A DNA stretch of 64,000 nt from Chlorobaculum tepidum TLS (GCF_000006985.1 NC_002932.3:1633551-1697550), one strand, 5' to 3'. Counted from the stretch's first letter, positions 1-7,899 are shown. The notes: generated by a model from the letters alone, not told the origin. Translations and numbers: made by a program.

Positions 1-215
1 TGCTTGTTCACGGTTTCAACCAGCTGTTGAGCCTCGGTGCCCGCTCCGGGCGGAATGGCGATGTAGCCGTTGTCAACCTCGCCGACAAGCCCCTTTGCTC
101 TGGCTGTTTCGAGGTCGAGCGCAAAGGCGGAGGCCGCCGATGCCGCAAGAATGGTGAAGAAGAGGACGAAGGTTTTGGCCAGCGTCGCGAGACGATATGT
201 TGTTATCATGTGCAT
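1..215 (-). CDS. YdbL-like DUF1318 protein (partial, runs off the left edge)
   Basis: The first 71 codons are visible. The protein starts with a signal peptide (positive N-terminus, hydrophobic stretch, Ala-Ser-Ala end near residue 30). It continues with the DUF1318 pattern: DLETARAKGLVGEVDNGYI, then a Gln/Val-rich helix. The ATG at 215 has a GGGAGGA ribosome site about 6 bases upstream. The ynbE-like lipoprotein gene lies 15 bp upstream on the same strand, the same pairing as ynbE-ydbL in enterobacteria, so the two probably act together in the envelope. The C-terminus lies outside the window. Confidence 0.75.
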   Translation of the reverse strand, partial: MHMITTYRLATLAKTFVLFFTILAASAASAFALDLETARAKGLVGEVDNGYIAIPPGAGTEAQQLVETVNK

Positions 216-230
216 GGTGATCCTCCCTGA

Positions 231-440
231 TTAGAAAATGTCCGTTCTTTTACCGATAGCGTTGTCGATGTCGCGATCGACCCTGATCCTGATTTCGTGG
301 TCGATCTTGATGTTCATGTTGATCGTGATCGGCTTGTCCGGCGCCTCCACCTTCACCGTGGGGCTGCAACCGCCGATGACAAGGCCTGCTGAAAGCAAAA
401 TCATTGCTGCAGACAAGGTGCGAGCAGTTGGTCTGTTCAT
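231..440 (-). CDS. YnbE-like small outer-membrane lipoprotein
   Basis: A 69-residue protein with a short positively charged N-terminus, a hydrophobic segment and a lipobox ending IGGC near residue 25, so it should be lipidated. The mature part, including TVKVEAPDKPITINMNIKID, matches the YnbE family. In other bacteria ynbE sits between ydbH and ydbL and takes part in phospholipid transport between the membranes. Here ydbL follows directly, but no ydbH is present upstream; an arsenic operon is there instead. An alternative ATG at 467 would add nine residues; neither start has a strong ribosome site. Confidence 0.75.
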   Translation of the reverse strand: MNRPTARTLSAAMILLSAGLVIGGCSPTVKVEAPDKPITINMNIKIDHEIRIRVDRDIDNAIGKRTDIF

Positions 441-625
441 GTGGTTTCGGGTTTGTATGGGGTTCATTTCAATTCCGATGCATCGGCAAGCCGAAGCCCA
501 GTGCCTGTGTCGGCGATTTTTCCCGAAATATAGCAAGCCCCTTTGTTTTTTCCTGTTTTCCCGCGGAAATCGGGCTGGTTAAATCGCCACGGAGAGGGAA
601 GTGGCGTTTCGGCAGACGGGAGAGA

Positions 626-802
626 TCACTCGACGCTTTTTACCCACTCCTGCAATTTTTCGCGAAGTTCATCGCGAATTTCGCGGAACAGGGCAAGCTG
701 TTCGTCTCTTGTGCCGGTTTTCTCAACGGGGTCAGGTAATGGCCAGAAATAACGGCGGCTGCCGAGCAGGCCGGGCCAGACTCTCGGACAGCTTGTTTTT
801 CC
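626..802 (-). pseudogene. C-terminal remnant of a second ArsC-like low-molecular-weight phosphatase
   Basis: An open stretch of about 58 codons without a start codon lies behind acr3. It reads SCPRVWPG, then WPLPDPVEKTGTRDEQL and FREIRDELREKLQEW, and ends in TGA at 626. This is the C-terminal third of the thioredoxin-coupled arsenate reductase or LMW-phosphatase family; compare [20 protein letters not shown] and [12 protein letters not shown] in the intact arsC at 1891-2325. The catalytic N-terminal loop is absent. It is either a truncated paralogue or the relic of an acr3-arsC fusion. Confidence 0.6.
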
Positions 803-838
803 ATTTTTGTCAGTTTTGTTTAAAGCCGAAAAAAGCAG

Positions 839-1894
839 TTATGCGTTGTCAATAACGCGGAACCATTTTTCCCTGAACCAGAGTGAGACGTTCACCAGTG
901 TGATGAGCGCGGGCACTTCGACAAGCGGGCCGATGACGGCGGCGAAGGCCTCGCCGGAGTCGATTCTGAAGACGGCGACTGCCACGGCGATGGCCAGCTC
1001 GAAGTTGTTGCTCGCCGCTGTGAAGGAAAGCGTGGCCGATTTCGAGTAGTCCGCGCCGATCTTTTTGCCCAGCCAGAACGACACCAAGAACATAATGACA
1101 AAATAGAGCAGCAACGGAATGGCGATGCGCAGCACATCCATCGGAATTTTGACGATGTATTCGCCCTTGAGCGAGAACATCACCACAATCGTGAAGAGCA
1201 GCGCCACCAGCGTCAGCGGGCTGATTTTTGGAATAAACTCCCGCTCGTACCACTCACGGCTTTTGACCCGGAGCATCACGAAGCGCGTCAGAAATCCGGC
1301 GATGAATGGAATGCCGAGGTAGATGAAGACCGAACGGGCGATCTCGCCGATGGTGATCTTGACGTGGAAGGATGTCATGCCGAGTTTCTCCGGCAGCACG
1401 GTCAGAAAGAGCCACGCATAGACCGAAAAGAAGAGCACCTGGAACACCGAGTTGAACGCCACGAGACCGGCGGCGTACTCCGTGTCGCCCTTGGCCAGTT
1501 CGTTCCAGACGATCACCATTGCGATGCACCGCGCCAGCCCGATCATGATGAGACCGGCCATGTAGTGCGGCATGTCGGAGAGAAACGTCACAGCGAGCGC
1601 AAACATCAACACCGGCCCGATCACCCAGTTCTGCAGGAGCGACAGGCCCAGCAACTTCGTGTTGCGGAACACATCGCCCAGCTCCTCGTACTTCACTTTG
1701 GCGAGCGGCGGATACATCATGACGATCAGGCCGATGGCGATGGGAATGTTGGTCGTGCCGGACTGGAACTGGTTCCAGAATCCGGCGATCTGCGGGTAGA
1801 GAAAGCCGGAGAGCACGCCGATGCCCATCGCGAGAAAAATCCAGAGCGTCAAATAACGGTCAAGGAAAGAGAGCTGTTTTGTCGAGATACTCAT
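839..1894 (-). CDS. acr3: ACR3-family arsenite efflux permease
   Basis: A 351-residue polytopic inner-membrane protein with about ten hydrophobic segments. It has the conserved ACR3 stretches [18 protein letters not shown] (the Cys essential for arsenite transport lies in this segment) and [20 protein letters not shown], followed by [18 protein letters not shown]. It exports arsenite using the proton motive force. Its ATG overlaps the arsC stop by four bases (ATGA), so reduction and export are translationally coupled. Full length for the family. Confidence 0.95.
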   Translation of the reverse strand: MSISTKQLSFLDRYLTLWIFLAMGIGVLSGFLYPQIAGFWNQFQSGTTNIPIAIGLIVMMYPPLAKVKYEELGDVFRNTKLLGLSLLQNWVIGPVLMFALAVTFLSDMPHYMAGLIMIGLARCIAMVIVWNELAKGDTEYAAGLVAFNSVFQVLFFSVYAWLFLTVLPEKLGMTSFHVKITIGEIARSVFIYLGIPFIAGFLTRFVMLRVKSREWYEREFIPKISPLTLVALLFTIVVMFSLKGEYIVKIPMDVLRIAIPLLLYFVIMFLVSFWLGKKIGADYSKSATLSFTAASNNFELAIAVAVAVFRIDSGEAFAAVIGPLVEVPALITLVNVSLWFREKWFRVIDNA

Positions 1895-2325
1895 GGTTTT
1901 TCTCCCCGGATGGTTTCACGATAAAATTTCCCAAACTCCTGCTCGATCTCGTCGCGTACCCGGCGGAACTCGGCGAGCACCTCTTCGCTGCTGCCGGTGG
2001 CCGCCGCCGGATCGTCGAAGCCGATGTGCTGGCGGTGCTTGACCTGGCCGGTAAAGAGCGGGCAGCTCTCCTTGGCGCTATCGCAGACCGTCACGACGTA
2101 ATCGAACGGCTTGGTGAGAAATTCGTCCACTTTTTTCGGGCGATTGGCGCTGAGGTCGATCCCTTTTTCCCGCATCACCTGAACGGCCAGCGGATGCACC
2201 TCGCTTGCCGGAACCGTGCCTGCAGAGAACACGTCGAGTTCGGAATCGAACGAACGAAGGAATCCCTCCGCCATCTGGCTGCGGCAGGAGTTGCCAGTGC
2301 AGAGAACAAGTATCGATTTTTTCAT
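1891..2325 (-). CDS. arsC: Thioredoxin-coupled arsenate reductase ArsC
   Basis: A 144-residue cytoplasmic enzyme of the low-molecular-weight phosphatase fold that reduces arsenate to arsenite for export by Acr3. The N-terminal P-loop [15 protein letters not shown] holds the nucleophilic Cys, the Asn and the Arg. The resolving pair lies in [12 protein letters not shown], near residues 81-88, as in the thioredoxin-dependent Staphylococcus/Bacillus type. The conserved FDDPAAATG follows. It overlaps acr3 by four bases. Confidence 0.95.
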   Translation of the reverse strand: MKKSILVLCTGNSCRSQMAEGFLRSFDSELDVFSAGTVPASEVHPLAVQVMREKGIDLSANRPKKVDEFLTKPFDYVVTVCDSAKESCPLFTGQVKHRQHIGFDDPAAATGSSEEVLAEFRRVRDEIEQEFGKFYRETIRGEKP

Positions 2326-2345
2326 GACTTATAGGTTTTTGCGGA

Positions 2346-3392
2346 TCAGAAAATCGCATTGAACACGAAACCGACCAGCATGATGCCCGTGGCTACCACT
2401 CCGGCGAAAACCGCGATGAGCTGCGGGCGGAGCACCTTGCGTAAAATGAGCATCTCCGGCGCGGAGAGGGCGATGACGCTCATCATGAATGCCAGTACCG
2501 TACCGAGCGCTGCGCCTTTGCCGAGCAGCGCCTGCACAACGGGAATGATTCCGGCTGCGTTCGAGTACATTGGCACGCCGATCAAGACGGCGGCGGGCAC
2601 CGACCACCAGACCTGGTTGCCCATCAGCGAGGCCATGAAGTTTTGCGGCACGTAGCCGTGGATGCCCGCGCCGAGTCCGACGCCGAGCACGATGAAGAGC
2701 CACACCTTGCCAACGATCTCTCGCACGTGGCGGAGGCCTTCGCGAATCCGCTCCGGCCAGCTCACGGCTTCGGCGGAAAATTCGGACGACACCGCGCTGT
2801 TCTGGAGTTGCCGTACCCACTCTTCGAGAAAGCGCTCAAGCCCGAGCTTGCCGATCACCATCCCCGAAATCACTGCAACCAGAAGCCCCATCGAGAGATA
2901 GAGCAGCGCGACCTTCCAGCCGAACATGCCGAAAAGCAGCGCGAGCGCCACCTCGTTGACCATCGGTGCGGAGATAAGGAACGAGAAGGTGACGCCGAGC
3001 GGCACGCCCGCCTGCAAAAAGCCGATGAAGAGCGGCACCGCCGAGCAGGAGCAGAAGGGTGTCACGATGCCGAGCGTGGCGGCCATCGCGTTGCCGACGC
3101 CGACCCGCCTGCCCGACAGCATGGCCCGCGTCCGTTCAGGCGAAATGAAGGTGTGCACCACCCCCATCACGAAGACCACCGCCGTCAGGAGCATCAGCAC
3201 CTTCGGCGCTTCGTAGATGAAGAAATGGAGCGCCTCGCCAAGCGGGGTGGCGCGGCTCAGGCCGAGCGCTGCGACGAGCAGGTCCGCGCCCGCTTCGAGG
3301 TTGAGGTAGAGCGGAACCCAGAGCGCTACCGCCGCCGCCACCCCGGCGATCCAGGCCGGGGCTGCGGAGCTTTGCCGATCGTGCTGTTGCAT
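2346..3392 (-). CDS. UPF0718/ArsP-type permease (DUF318)
   Basis: A 348-residue protein with about eight membrane segments and the family signature TPFCSCSAVPLFIGF near residues 97-111, repeated in reduced form as VPMYSNAAGIIPVVQALL in the second half. The family exports heavy metals or metalloids; ArsP members export trivalent organoarsenicals. The ATG at 3392 is chosen because the thioredoxin-like gene ends at 3397, leaving a 4-bp gap; the longer reading would overlap it by about 140 bp. The operon context argues for an arsenic role, but the substrate cannot be read from the sequence. Confidence 0.85.
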   Translation of the reverse strand: MQQHDRQSSAAPAWIAGVAAAVALWVPLYLNLEAGADLLVAALGLSRATPLGEALHFFIYEAPKVLMLLTAVVFVMGVVHTFISPERTRAMLSGRRVGVGNAMAATLGIVTPFCSCSAVPLFIGFLQAGVPLGVTFSFLISAPMVNEVALALLFGMFGWKVALLYLSMGLLVAVISGMVIGKLGLERFLEEWVRQLQNSAVSSEFSAEAVSWPERIREGLRHVREIVGKVWLFIVLGVGLGAGIHGYVPQNFMASLMGNQVWWSVPAAVLIGVPMYSNAAGIIPVVQALLGKGAALGTVLAFMMSVIALSAPEMLILRKVLRPQLIAVFAGVVATGIMLVGFVFNAIF

Positions 3393-3396
3393 AGTT

Positions 3397-3699
3397 TCAG
3401 CAGGTTCCGTTCGGTCGGTCCGTACCATTGGCGTAGTCGCCGCAGCAGCAGGAGGGTTTCGGTGCGGCGGTGAGCATCTCGCGCAGCTCGTCGCCGGACG
3501 GGATGCGTCCGCTGCAAACAACCTTGCCATCCACCACGAGGCCGGGCGTTGACATCACGCCATACGACACGATCTGCTGCATGTCTTCGACCTTCTGCAC
3601 CTCGGCCTCGATGTTTTCAGCAGCGATGACGGCCTTGACCGCATCGGTGAGCTGGTTGCATTTGGCGCATCCTGTGCCGAGAATTTTGATCTTTTTCAT
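3397..3699 (-). CDS. Small thioredoxin-fold redox-active disulfide protein
   Basis: A 100-residue protein with the mini-thioredoxin pattern MKKIKILGTGCAKCNQL (CxxC at residues 11-14), the cis-Pro motif MSTPGLVVDG near residue 50, and CSGRIPS. This is the family of about 80 residues often found beside UPF0718 permeases and arsenic genes. The C-terminal tail is unusual: a Cys triplet (SCCCGDY) and a final Cys, which could bind metal or As(III). It is the first gene behind the second ArsR operator. Confidence 0.85.
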   Translation of the reverse strand: MKKIKILGTGCAKCNQLTDAVKAVIAAENIEAEVQKVEDMQQIVSYGVMSTPGLVVDGKVVCSGRIPSGDELREMLTAAPKPSCCCGDYANGTDRPNGTC

Positions 3700-3719
3700 T
3701 GTTCTGTTGTTTTGAGTTT

Positions 3720-3735
3720 ATCGTAAATAAACGAT
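3720..3735. promoter_or_regulatory. ArsR operator 2 (ATCGTAAATAAACGAT)
   Basis: An inverted repeat ATCGT-N6-ACGAT in the gap between the arsR stop and the thioredoxin-like gene. It differs at one base from the operator in front of arsR, which marks both as binding sites for the same repressor. Its place implies a separate regulated promoter for the efflux genes. Confidence 0.75.
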
Positions 3736-3771
3736 TTATAGAAGTGTCTTTCTTGTTAACAAATTCCGTTC

Positions 3772-4104
3772 TCAACAGTTGCACCCGCCGCTTTTTTCGC
3801 AGGCGAAGAACTCCCCGAACAGCGCTTGTGCCTTCGCCCAGTTTTCGCGATGGATGCAGTACTTCACCTTCGGCGGATTGATTTCGCCCTGGATTAACCC
3901 CGCTTCGAGCAGCGCCTTCAGATGCTGCGAAATGGTGGACTGCGCCATTGGAATAAGGCTGGTCAGTTCACCCGTAAAACAGCAGGCCTCGCCGGCAAGC
4001 AACCGCAGAATTTTAATCCGCACCGGATGACCGAGCGCCTTGGCAATGACCGCAAGCGTGACTTCATCGGTGGTGTAGCTGATGTCGGACAGGGTTCTCT
4101 GCAT
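3772..4104 (-). CDS. arsR: ArsR-family metalloid-responsive repressor
   Basis: A 110-residue winged-helix protein. ALGHPVRIKILRLLAGEACCFTGEL is the dimer helix and the start of the DNA-binding region, MAQSTISQHLKALLEAGLI is the recognition helix, and KVKYCI is the wing. Candidate As(III) ligands are the Cys pair in EACCF and the tail CEKSGGCNC. It should repress the ars genes until As(III) or Sb(III) binds. It is preceded by a perfect operator at 4120-4141 and is therefore autoregulated. Confidence 0.93.
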   Translation of the reverse strand: MQRTLSDISYTTDEVTLAVIAKALGHPVRIKILRLLAGEACCFTGELTSLIPMAQSTISQHLKALLEAGLIQGEINPPKVKYCIHRENWAKAQALFGEFFACEKSGGCNC

Positions 4105-4119
4105 GTGCTTCCCGTTTAG

Positions 4120-4141
4120 TTCATCGTAAATATACGATGAA
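4120..4141. promoter_or_regulatory. ArsR operator 1, perfect inverted repeat
   Basis: TTCATCGTA-AATA-TACGATGAA is a perfect 9-4-9 inverted repeat 15 bp upstream of the arsR ATG. Its core ATCGTAAATATACGAT recurs with one change at 3720-3735. Confidence 0.8.
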
Positions 4142-4150
4142 TAGTGGAAG

Positions 4151-4360
4151 ATGCAAATGAAAAAGTGGGCGGAATGGCACGAGGGGGTTATGTCGAGCGA
4201 GAGTATCGGGCGGATGATTATGGTTGTTTCGTCGAGGATTTTGGGCTACTTTTTGAGGCGATTGATGTGCAGGTGTATTCTCGGTCTCGGTTTTGGAGTG
4301 GGTCAGTCGATGGGCTGTGAGCCGTGTTCTTATGCCGATCCGCATAAGAAGCAAAAATAA
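4151..4360 (+). pseudogene. Decayed small chlorobial ORF, left-arm copy
   Basis: The frame ends in ILGLGFGVGQSMGCEPCSYADPHKKQK. Nearly the same C-terminus (FLGLGFGVGKALSMGCKQC, SYADPYKTLK) is encoded on the minus strand at the right end of the island. Similarity starts only at about 4274, so the upstream residues are not trustworthy. I do not recognise the family; a Gly-rich hydrophobic stretch followed by a CxxC is all that can be seen. The copy is probably a gene fragment carried within the flanking repeat. Confidence 0.4.
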
Positions 4361-4493
4361 AACGCAATGCAAGGTTTAAGTAATTAAAAATAAAGTGTTT
4401 AGCAGTATTTGCAATGGTTTTTCGATTGCGTCTTCTATGGATTGAAATTCAAAAATCCGCAGTTTAGGCGGATCAGTATAAACAATGTTAGCC
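4274..4493 (+). repeat. Left flanking repeat of the island, inverted copy at 14198-14425
   Basis: Imperfect match of about 220 bp, read on the plus strand here and on the minus strand at the right end. Shared blocks include the small-ORF C-terminus, GCGTCTTCTATGG, GAAATTCAAAAATCCGC and CAGTATAAACAATGTTAGSC. The inner edge is GTTAGCC here and GTTAGGC on the right, resembling the R' core box of an integron attC site. Coding sequence of the island begins just inside each copy. Confidence 0.8.
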
Positions 4494-4533
4494 TCCCGAA
4501 CCAGCGCATGAGGAAACAGACAGGAAGGGCTTG

Positions 4534-7500
4534 ATGGCACGAAAGAACAAGACCGAGAGCAAGCGCCCGATCGAGTCATACGAGCATCGGGACAAAGAGC
4601 GCGTCAACAACCCGCCGGTGGGGCTGGTAACGCCCGACACCGACCCGGACGCCGGGCAGAAGAAAAAGACCTACGCCTACGACCCGCACCTCGACCCGCA
4701 GCTCGTCTGGACGGGCAAGGCCGAGCACACCTCATTTGAGGTGCCCACCGTCTCGCTGCACGTGCACGAGCGCATCGATCCGCGCACGATCATCGAGGCG
4801 GTGCGCAAGCGCCCCTCACCCCATCCCTCTCCCACGGGGAGAGGGAGACAGGGTGAGGGCATGGCGCAACTCCCACTCTTCGAAGAAGAGCGCAAAGAAC
4901 CCCTGCGCGAAGCGGTCGAGTTCTACCGGCACGCCCACGGCTGGTCGAACCGCCTGATCGCGGGCGATTCCCTGCTCGTGATGAACTCGTTGCTGGAAAA
5001 GGAGGGCATGGCGGGCAAGGTGCAGATGATCTACATCGACCCGCCCTACGGCATCAAGTACGGCTCCAACTTCCAGCCCTTCGTCAACAAGCGCGACGTG
5101 AAAGACGGCAAGGATGAGGATCTGACCGCCGAGCCGGAGCAGATCCGCGCCTTCCGCGACACCTGGGAGCTGGGCATCCATTCCTACCTCACTTACCTGC
5201 GCGACCGGCTGCTGCTGGCGCGGGAACTGCTGACCGAGAGCGGCAGTATCTTTGTGCAGATTTCAGACGAGAACGTCCATCACGTGCGGGAGTTGATGGA
5301 TGAGGTGTTTGGGGCGAGGAATTTCCAAAGAGTAATCACGATAAAAAAGAGGTCACCGCAGCCAGATAAGTTCCTGTCAGGGGTAGCTGACTACCTGATT
5401 TGGTTCTCGAAGGATCGGGACCGATCCAAGTACAATCAGCTGTATTGGCTTTCGGAGGGCGAATACAATGGCAATGAATTCGTGACCAGCGATTTGACTT
5501 CTTCACACGAGTATCATCGAACACCTTTTGAGCATGAAGGGCAGGTGTTCAGCCCCGGCAGCAGGTATTGGTCAACAAGTATCGAAGGGCTAACAAACCT
5601 CGCGAGGTCAGGAAGGCTTGTTGTATCAGGCTCCACATTGAGATACAAAAGGTTCAATAGCGATTGGCCGTGTCAGCTAATTGGTAATATCTGGGACGAC
5701 GTGGTTTTTGCTCCTTTCCTGGAAGATAAGCTGTATGCTGTCCAAACATCTGTAAAAATTCTTCAGCGCTGCCTCCTCATGACCACCGACCCCGGCGACC
5801 TGGTCTTCGATCCCACCTGCGGCAGCGGCACCACGGCGTATGTCGCGGAGCAGTGGGGCCGGCGCTGGATCACCTGCGACACCTCGCGCGTGGCGCTCAC
5901 GCTCGCCCGCCAGCGCCTGATGACCGCGGTGTTCGACTACTACGAGCTGGCTTATCCCTCACCCCACCCCTCTCCCAGTGGGAGAGGGGGTGAAGAAAAC
6001 CCTCTCCCTGCGGGAGAGGGTGGCCGAAGGCCGGGTGAGGGCACAATGGGCGTCTGGAACGGCTTCAAGTACAAGACCGTCCCGCACGTGACGCTCAAAT
6101 CCATCGCCAACAACCCGGAGATCGACGGCATCTACGCCCGCTGGCAGGCGAAACTCGAGCCCATCCGCGCGCAGTTGAACGCCTTGCTATTTCCCTCACC
6201 CCAGCCCTCTCCCAAAGGGAGAGGGAGTAAAGAGGAAGAAGCCAAAGGGAGAGGGCGCGAAGAAAACCCTCTCCTTCCGGGAGAGGGTGGCCGTAGGCCG
6301 GGTGAGGGTTTTGAAGAATGGCAAATCCCGCGCGAGCCGGACGCCGGATGGCCGGAGAAGGCCAAAGCCTTGCTCGCGGACTGGTGGCAGTTACGCCGCC
6401 AGCGCCAGGAAGCGATCGACGCCGCCATCGCCCGCCACGCGCCGCAGGAGACGCTCTACGACCAGCCCTTTGTGGACAAGAAGAAGACACGCGTCACGGG
6501 GCCTTTCACAGTGGAAGCCGTCCCCGCCCCGGCGGTCAAATCAGTGGATGAGATTCTCTCCTCACCCCAACCCTCTCTCAAAGGGAGAGGGGGCGAAGAA
6601 AACCCTCTCCTTCCGGGAGAGGGTGGCCGTAGGCCGGGTGAGGGTAAAAAACCGCTCGATCCAGAATTCCTCGAGTTTGCTCGTCAGCTTCGCAAGGAGC
6701 AAACCGATGCCGAGCAACTGCTTTGGTTCTTGTTGAGGGATCGCCGTCTGGCGGGCTTGAAGTTCCGCCGCCAGCACCCGGTTGAACCGTACGTTGTAGA
6801 TTTCTACTGCCACGAAGCTCGCCTTGCCGTGGAACTCGACGGCGGGCAGCACAACGAACCAGACGAGCGAGCACGAGATGCCAAGCGGGAGGCCTTCCTC
6901 GAAGGAAAGGGTATTCGGATTCTCCGCTTTTGGAACAACGACGTGTTACAGAATACCGAAGGCGTCTTACAGGCGATATATGATGCCCTTGTTTCCCTCA
7001 CCCCAGCCCTCTCCCAGGGGGAGAGGGAGTTATGGGCCGACGCCTCCATCGCCCGCTCCGGCGAGACCCTGCGTCAGGGGGAATGGCGCGACGAGCTGCT
7101 GCGCGCCGGCATCCGCGGCAAGGCCGGCCAGCACATCCGCTTTGCGCGCCTGGAGCCTCTCCCCGGCTGCCGCTGGCTGCACGCCGACGGCGAGACCCGC
7201 CCCAGCGACGAAGGGGCCGACCGGATTCGCGAGACCGGCCCGGCTTACAGTCCGATGCGCGTGGTGGTTTCGTTTGGCCCTGATCACGCGCCGCTGGAAC
7301 AGCGCCAAGTGCAGCAGGCCTGGGAAGAAGCCCGCATGCTAGATCCGAAACCGAAACTGCTGGTCTTCGCGGCCTTCCAGTTCGATCCGGAGGCGGCCAA
7401 GGACATCGACGAGATGAAGCCCGAGCTGGCGGGTATGCAGTTCCTCAAAGTCCAGATGAACGCCGACCTCCTGACCGACGACTTGAAGAAAAAACGCGCC

Positions 7501-7899
7501 ACCAACGAGTCCTTCTGGCTTATCGGCCAGCCGGACGTCGAGGTGCGCAAAGAAAAAGATGGTCGATACGTGGTCGAGGTTCACGGCTTCGACTACTACA
7601 ACACCAAGAACGGCGGCGTTGAATCGGGCGGCGAAGACAAGATCGCCGTCTGGCTGCTCGATACCGACTACGACAGCCGCAGCCTCTATCCGCGTCAGGT
7701 CTTCTTCCCGATGACCGGTGAGAAAGACGGCTGGGCGCGGCTGGCGAAGAACCTCAAGGCCGAGATCGACGAGGCATTGATCGAAGCCTACCGCGGCACG
7801 GTGTCACTGCCCTTCGCGCCGGGTGCGCACAAGCGCATTGCCGTCAAGATCGTGGACGACCGCGGCATCGAGAGCCTGAAGGTGATGGAGGTGGAGTAA
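4534..7899 (+). CDS. mod: Type III-like DNA N6-adenine methyltransferase (Mod) with in-frame repeats and a DUF559 insert
   Basis: A 1121-residue protein. The catalytic motif IYIDPPYGIKYGSNF has DPPY at about residues 169-172. The SAM-binding motif DPTCGSGTT starts at about 426. This order (DPPY before FxGxG) is that of beta-class methylases such as type III Mod. It methylates the strand recognised together with Res. ATG 4534 follows GGAAGG by five bases. Four GC-rich palindromic units interrupt the frame without breaking it, at about residues 94-109, 475-503, 554-592 and 676-704. A complete DUF559 nuclease domain lies at about 705-820, closed by a fifth unit. Residues from about 830 on resemble the usual Mod C-terminus. 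The stop overlaps the res start (TAATG). Whether the enzyme is active with these inserts is unknown. Confidence 0.88.
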   Translation: MARKNKTESKRPIESYEHRDKERVNNPPVGLVTPDTDPDAGQKKKTYAYDPHLDPQLVWTGKAEHTSFEVPTVSLHVHERIDPRTIIEAVRKRPSPHPSPTGRGRQGEGMAQLPLFEEERKEPLREAVEFYRHAHGWSNRLIAGDSLLVMNSLLEKEGMAGKVQMIYIDPPYGIKYGSNFQPFVNKRDVKDGKDEDLTAEPEQIRAFRDTWELGIHSYLTYLRDRLLLARELLTESGSIFVQISDENVHHVRELMDEVFGARNFQRVITIKKRSPQPDKFLSGVADYLIWFSKDRDRSKYNQLYWLSEGEYNGNEFVTSDLTSSHEYHRTPFEHEGQVFSPGSRYWSTSIEGLTNLARSGRLVVSGSTLRYKRFNSDWPCQLIGNIWDDVVFAPFLEDKLYAVQTSVKILQRCLLMTTDPGDLVFDPTCGSGTTAYVAEQWGRRWITCDTSRVALTLARQRLMTAVFDYYELAYPSPHPSPSGRGGEENPLPAGEGGRRPGEGTMGVWNGFKYKTVPHVTLKSIANNPEIDGIYARWQAKLEPIRAQLNALLFPSPQPSPKGRGSKEEEAKGRGREENPLLPGEGGRRPGEGFEEWQIPREPDAGWPEKAKALLADWWQLRRQRQEAIDAAIARHAPQETLYDQPFVDKKKTRVTGPFTVEAVPAPAVKSVDEILSSPQPSLKGRGGEENPLLPGEGGRRPGEGKKPLDPEFLEFARQLRKEQTDAEQLLWFLLRDRRLAGLKFRRQHPVEPYVVDFYCHEARLAVELDGGQHNEPDERARDAKREAFLEGKGIRILRFWNNDVLQNTEGVLQAIYDALVSLTPALSQGERELWADASIARSGETLRQGEWRDELLRAGIRGKAGQHIRFARLEPLPGCRWLHADGETRPSDEGADRIRETGPAYSPMRVVVSFGPDHAPLEQRQVQQAWEEARMLDPKPKLLVFAAFQFDPEAAKDIDEMKPELAGMQFLKVQMNADLLTDDLKKKRATNESFWLIGQPDVEVRKEKDGRYVVEVHGFDYYNTKNGGVESGGEDKIAVWLLDTDYDSRSLYPRQVFFPMTGEKDGWARLAKNLKAEIDEALIEAYRGTVSLPFAPGAHKRIAVKIVDDRGIESLKVMEVE
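4813..4859. repeat. In-frame palindromic repeat A in mod
   Basis: CCCTCACCCC, then CTCTCCC-ACGG-GGAGAGGG, then GGGTGAGGG: an outer and an inner inverted repeat. It encodes PHPSPTGRGRQGEG in the mod frame. Same family as the copies at 5956, 6193, 6559 and 6995. Confidence 0.85.
5956..6041. repeat. In-frame palindromic repeat B in mod (double hairpin)
   Basis: It begins CCCTCACCCC and ends GGGTGAGGG, with two inner hairpins built from CTCTCCC/GGGAGAG and CCTCTCCC/GGGAGAGG. It encodes PSPSGRGGEENPLPAGEGG without breaking the mod frame. Confidence 0.85.
6193..6308. repeat. In-frame palindromic repeat C in mod (extended)
   Basis: Same outer arms as copy B. The block AAAGGGAGAGGG is duplicated inside, so it is about 30 bp longer. 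It shares GAAGAAAACCCTCTCC and the end GGCCGTAGGCCGGGTGAGGG with copy D. Confidence 0.85.
6559..7030 (+). mobile_element. DUF559 (Vsr-like) endonuclease cassette bracketed by palindromic repeats, inserted in frame in mod
   Basis: Left repeat 6559-6644, DUF559 domain 6645-6994, right repeat 6995-7030. The domain reads FARQLRKEQTDAEQLLWFLL, then FRRQHPVEPYVVDFYC, then AVELDGGQHNEPDERA, then GIRILRFWNNDVLQNTEGV. This is the whole core of the DUF559 family (PD-(D/E)xK nuclease fold; Glu/Asp and Gln in VELDGGQH are candidate active-site residues). DUF559 normally exists as a free-standing protein of about 120 residues, often with similar repeats at its ends. Here it has no stop and is fused on both sides to the methylase, which is best explained by insertion of a repeat-flanked unit. 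Confidence 0.75.
6995..7030. repeat. In-frame palindromic repeat E, right border of the DUF559 cassette
   Basis: CCCTCACCCCAGCCCTCTCCC followed by AGGGGGAGAGGGAG. This is a half unit lacking the distal GGGTGAGGG arm. It encodes SLTPALSQGERE and joins the DUF559 domain to the methylase C-terminal part. Confidence 0.8.

Noticed and set aside
626-838. Programmed frameshift or acr3-arsC fusion still in use
   Set aside because: The catalytic P-loop of ArsC is absent in any frame between acr3 and the remnant, so no functional fusion is possible.
2643-3473. 276-codon plus-strand frame opposite the UPF0718 permease
   Set aside because: Extreme Arg/His/Glu content without motifs; the permease frame has clear membrane segments and the CSCSAVP signature.
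4813-6310. CRISPR array suggested by the repeated CTCTCCC/GGGAGAGG units
   Set aside because: Units are unevenly spaced, differ in length, lie inside an open gene and have coding sequence as spacers.
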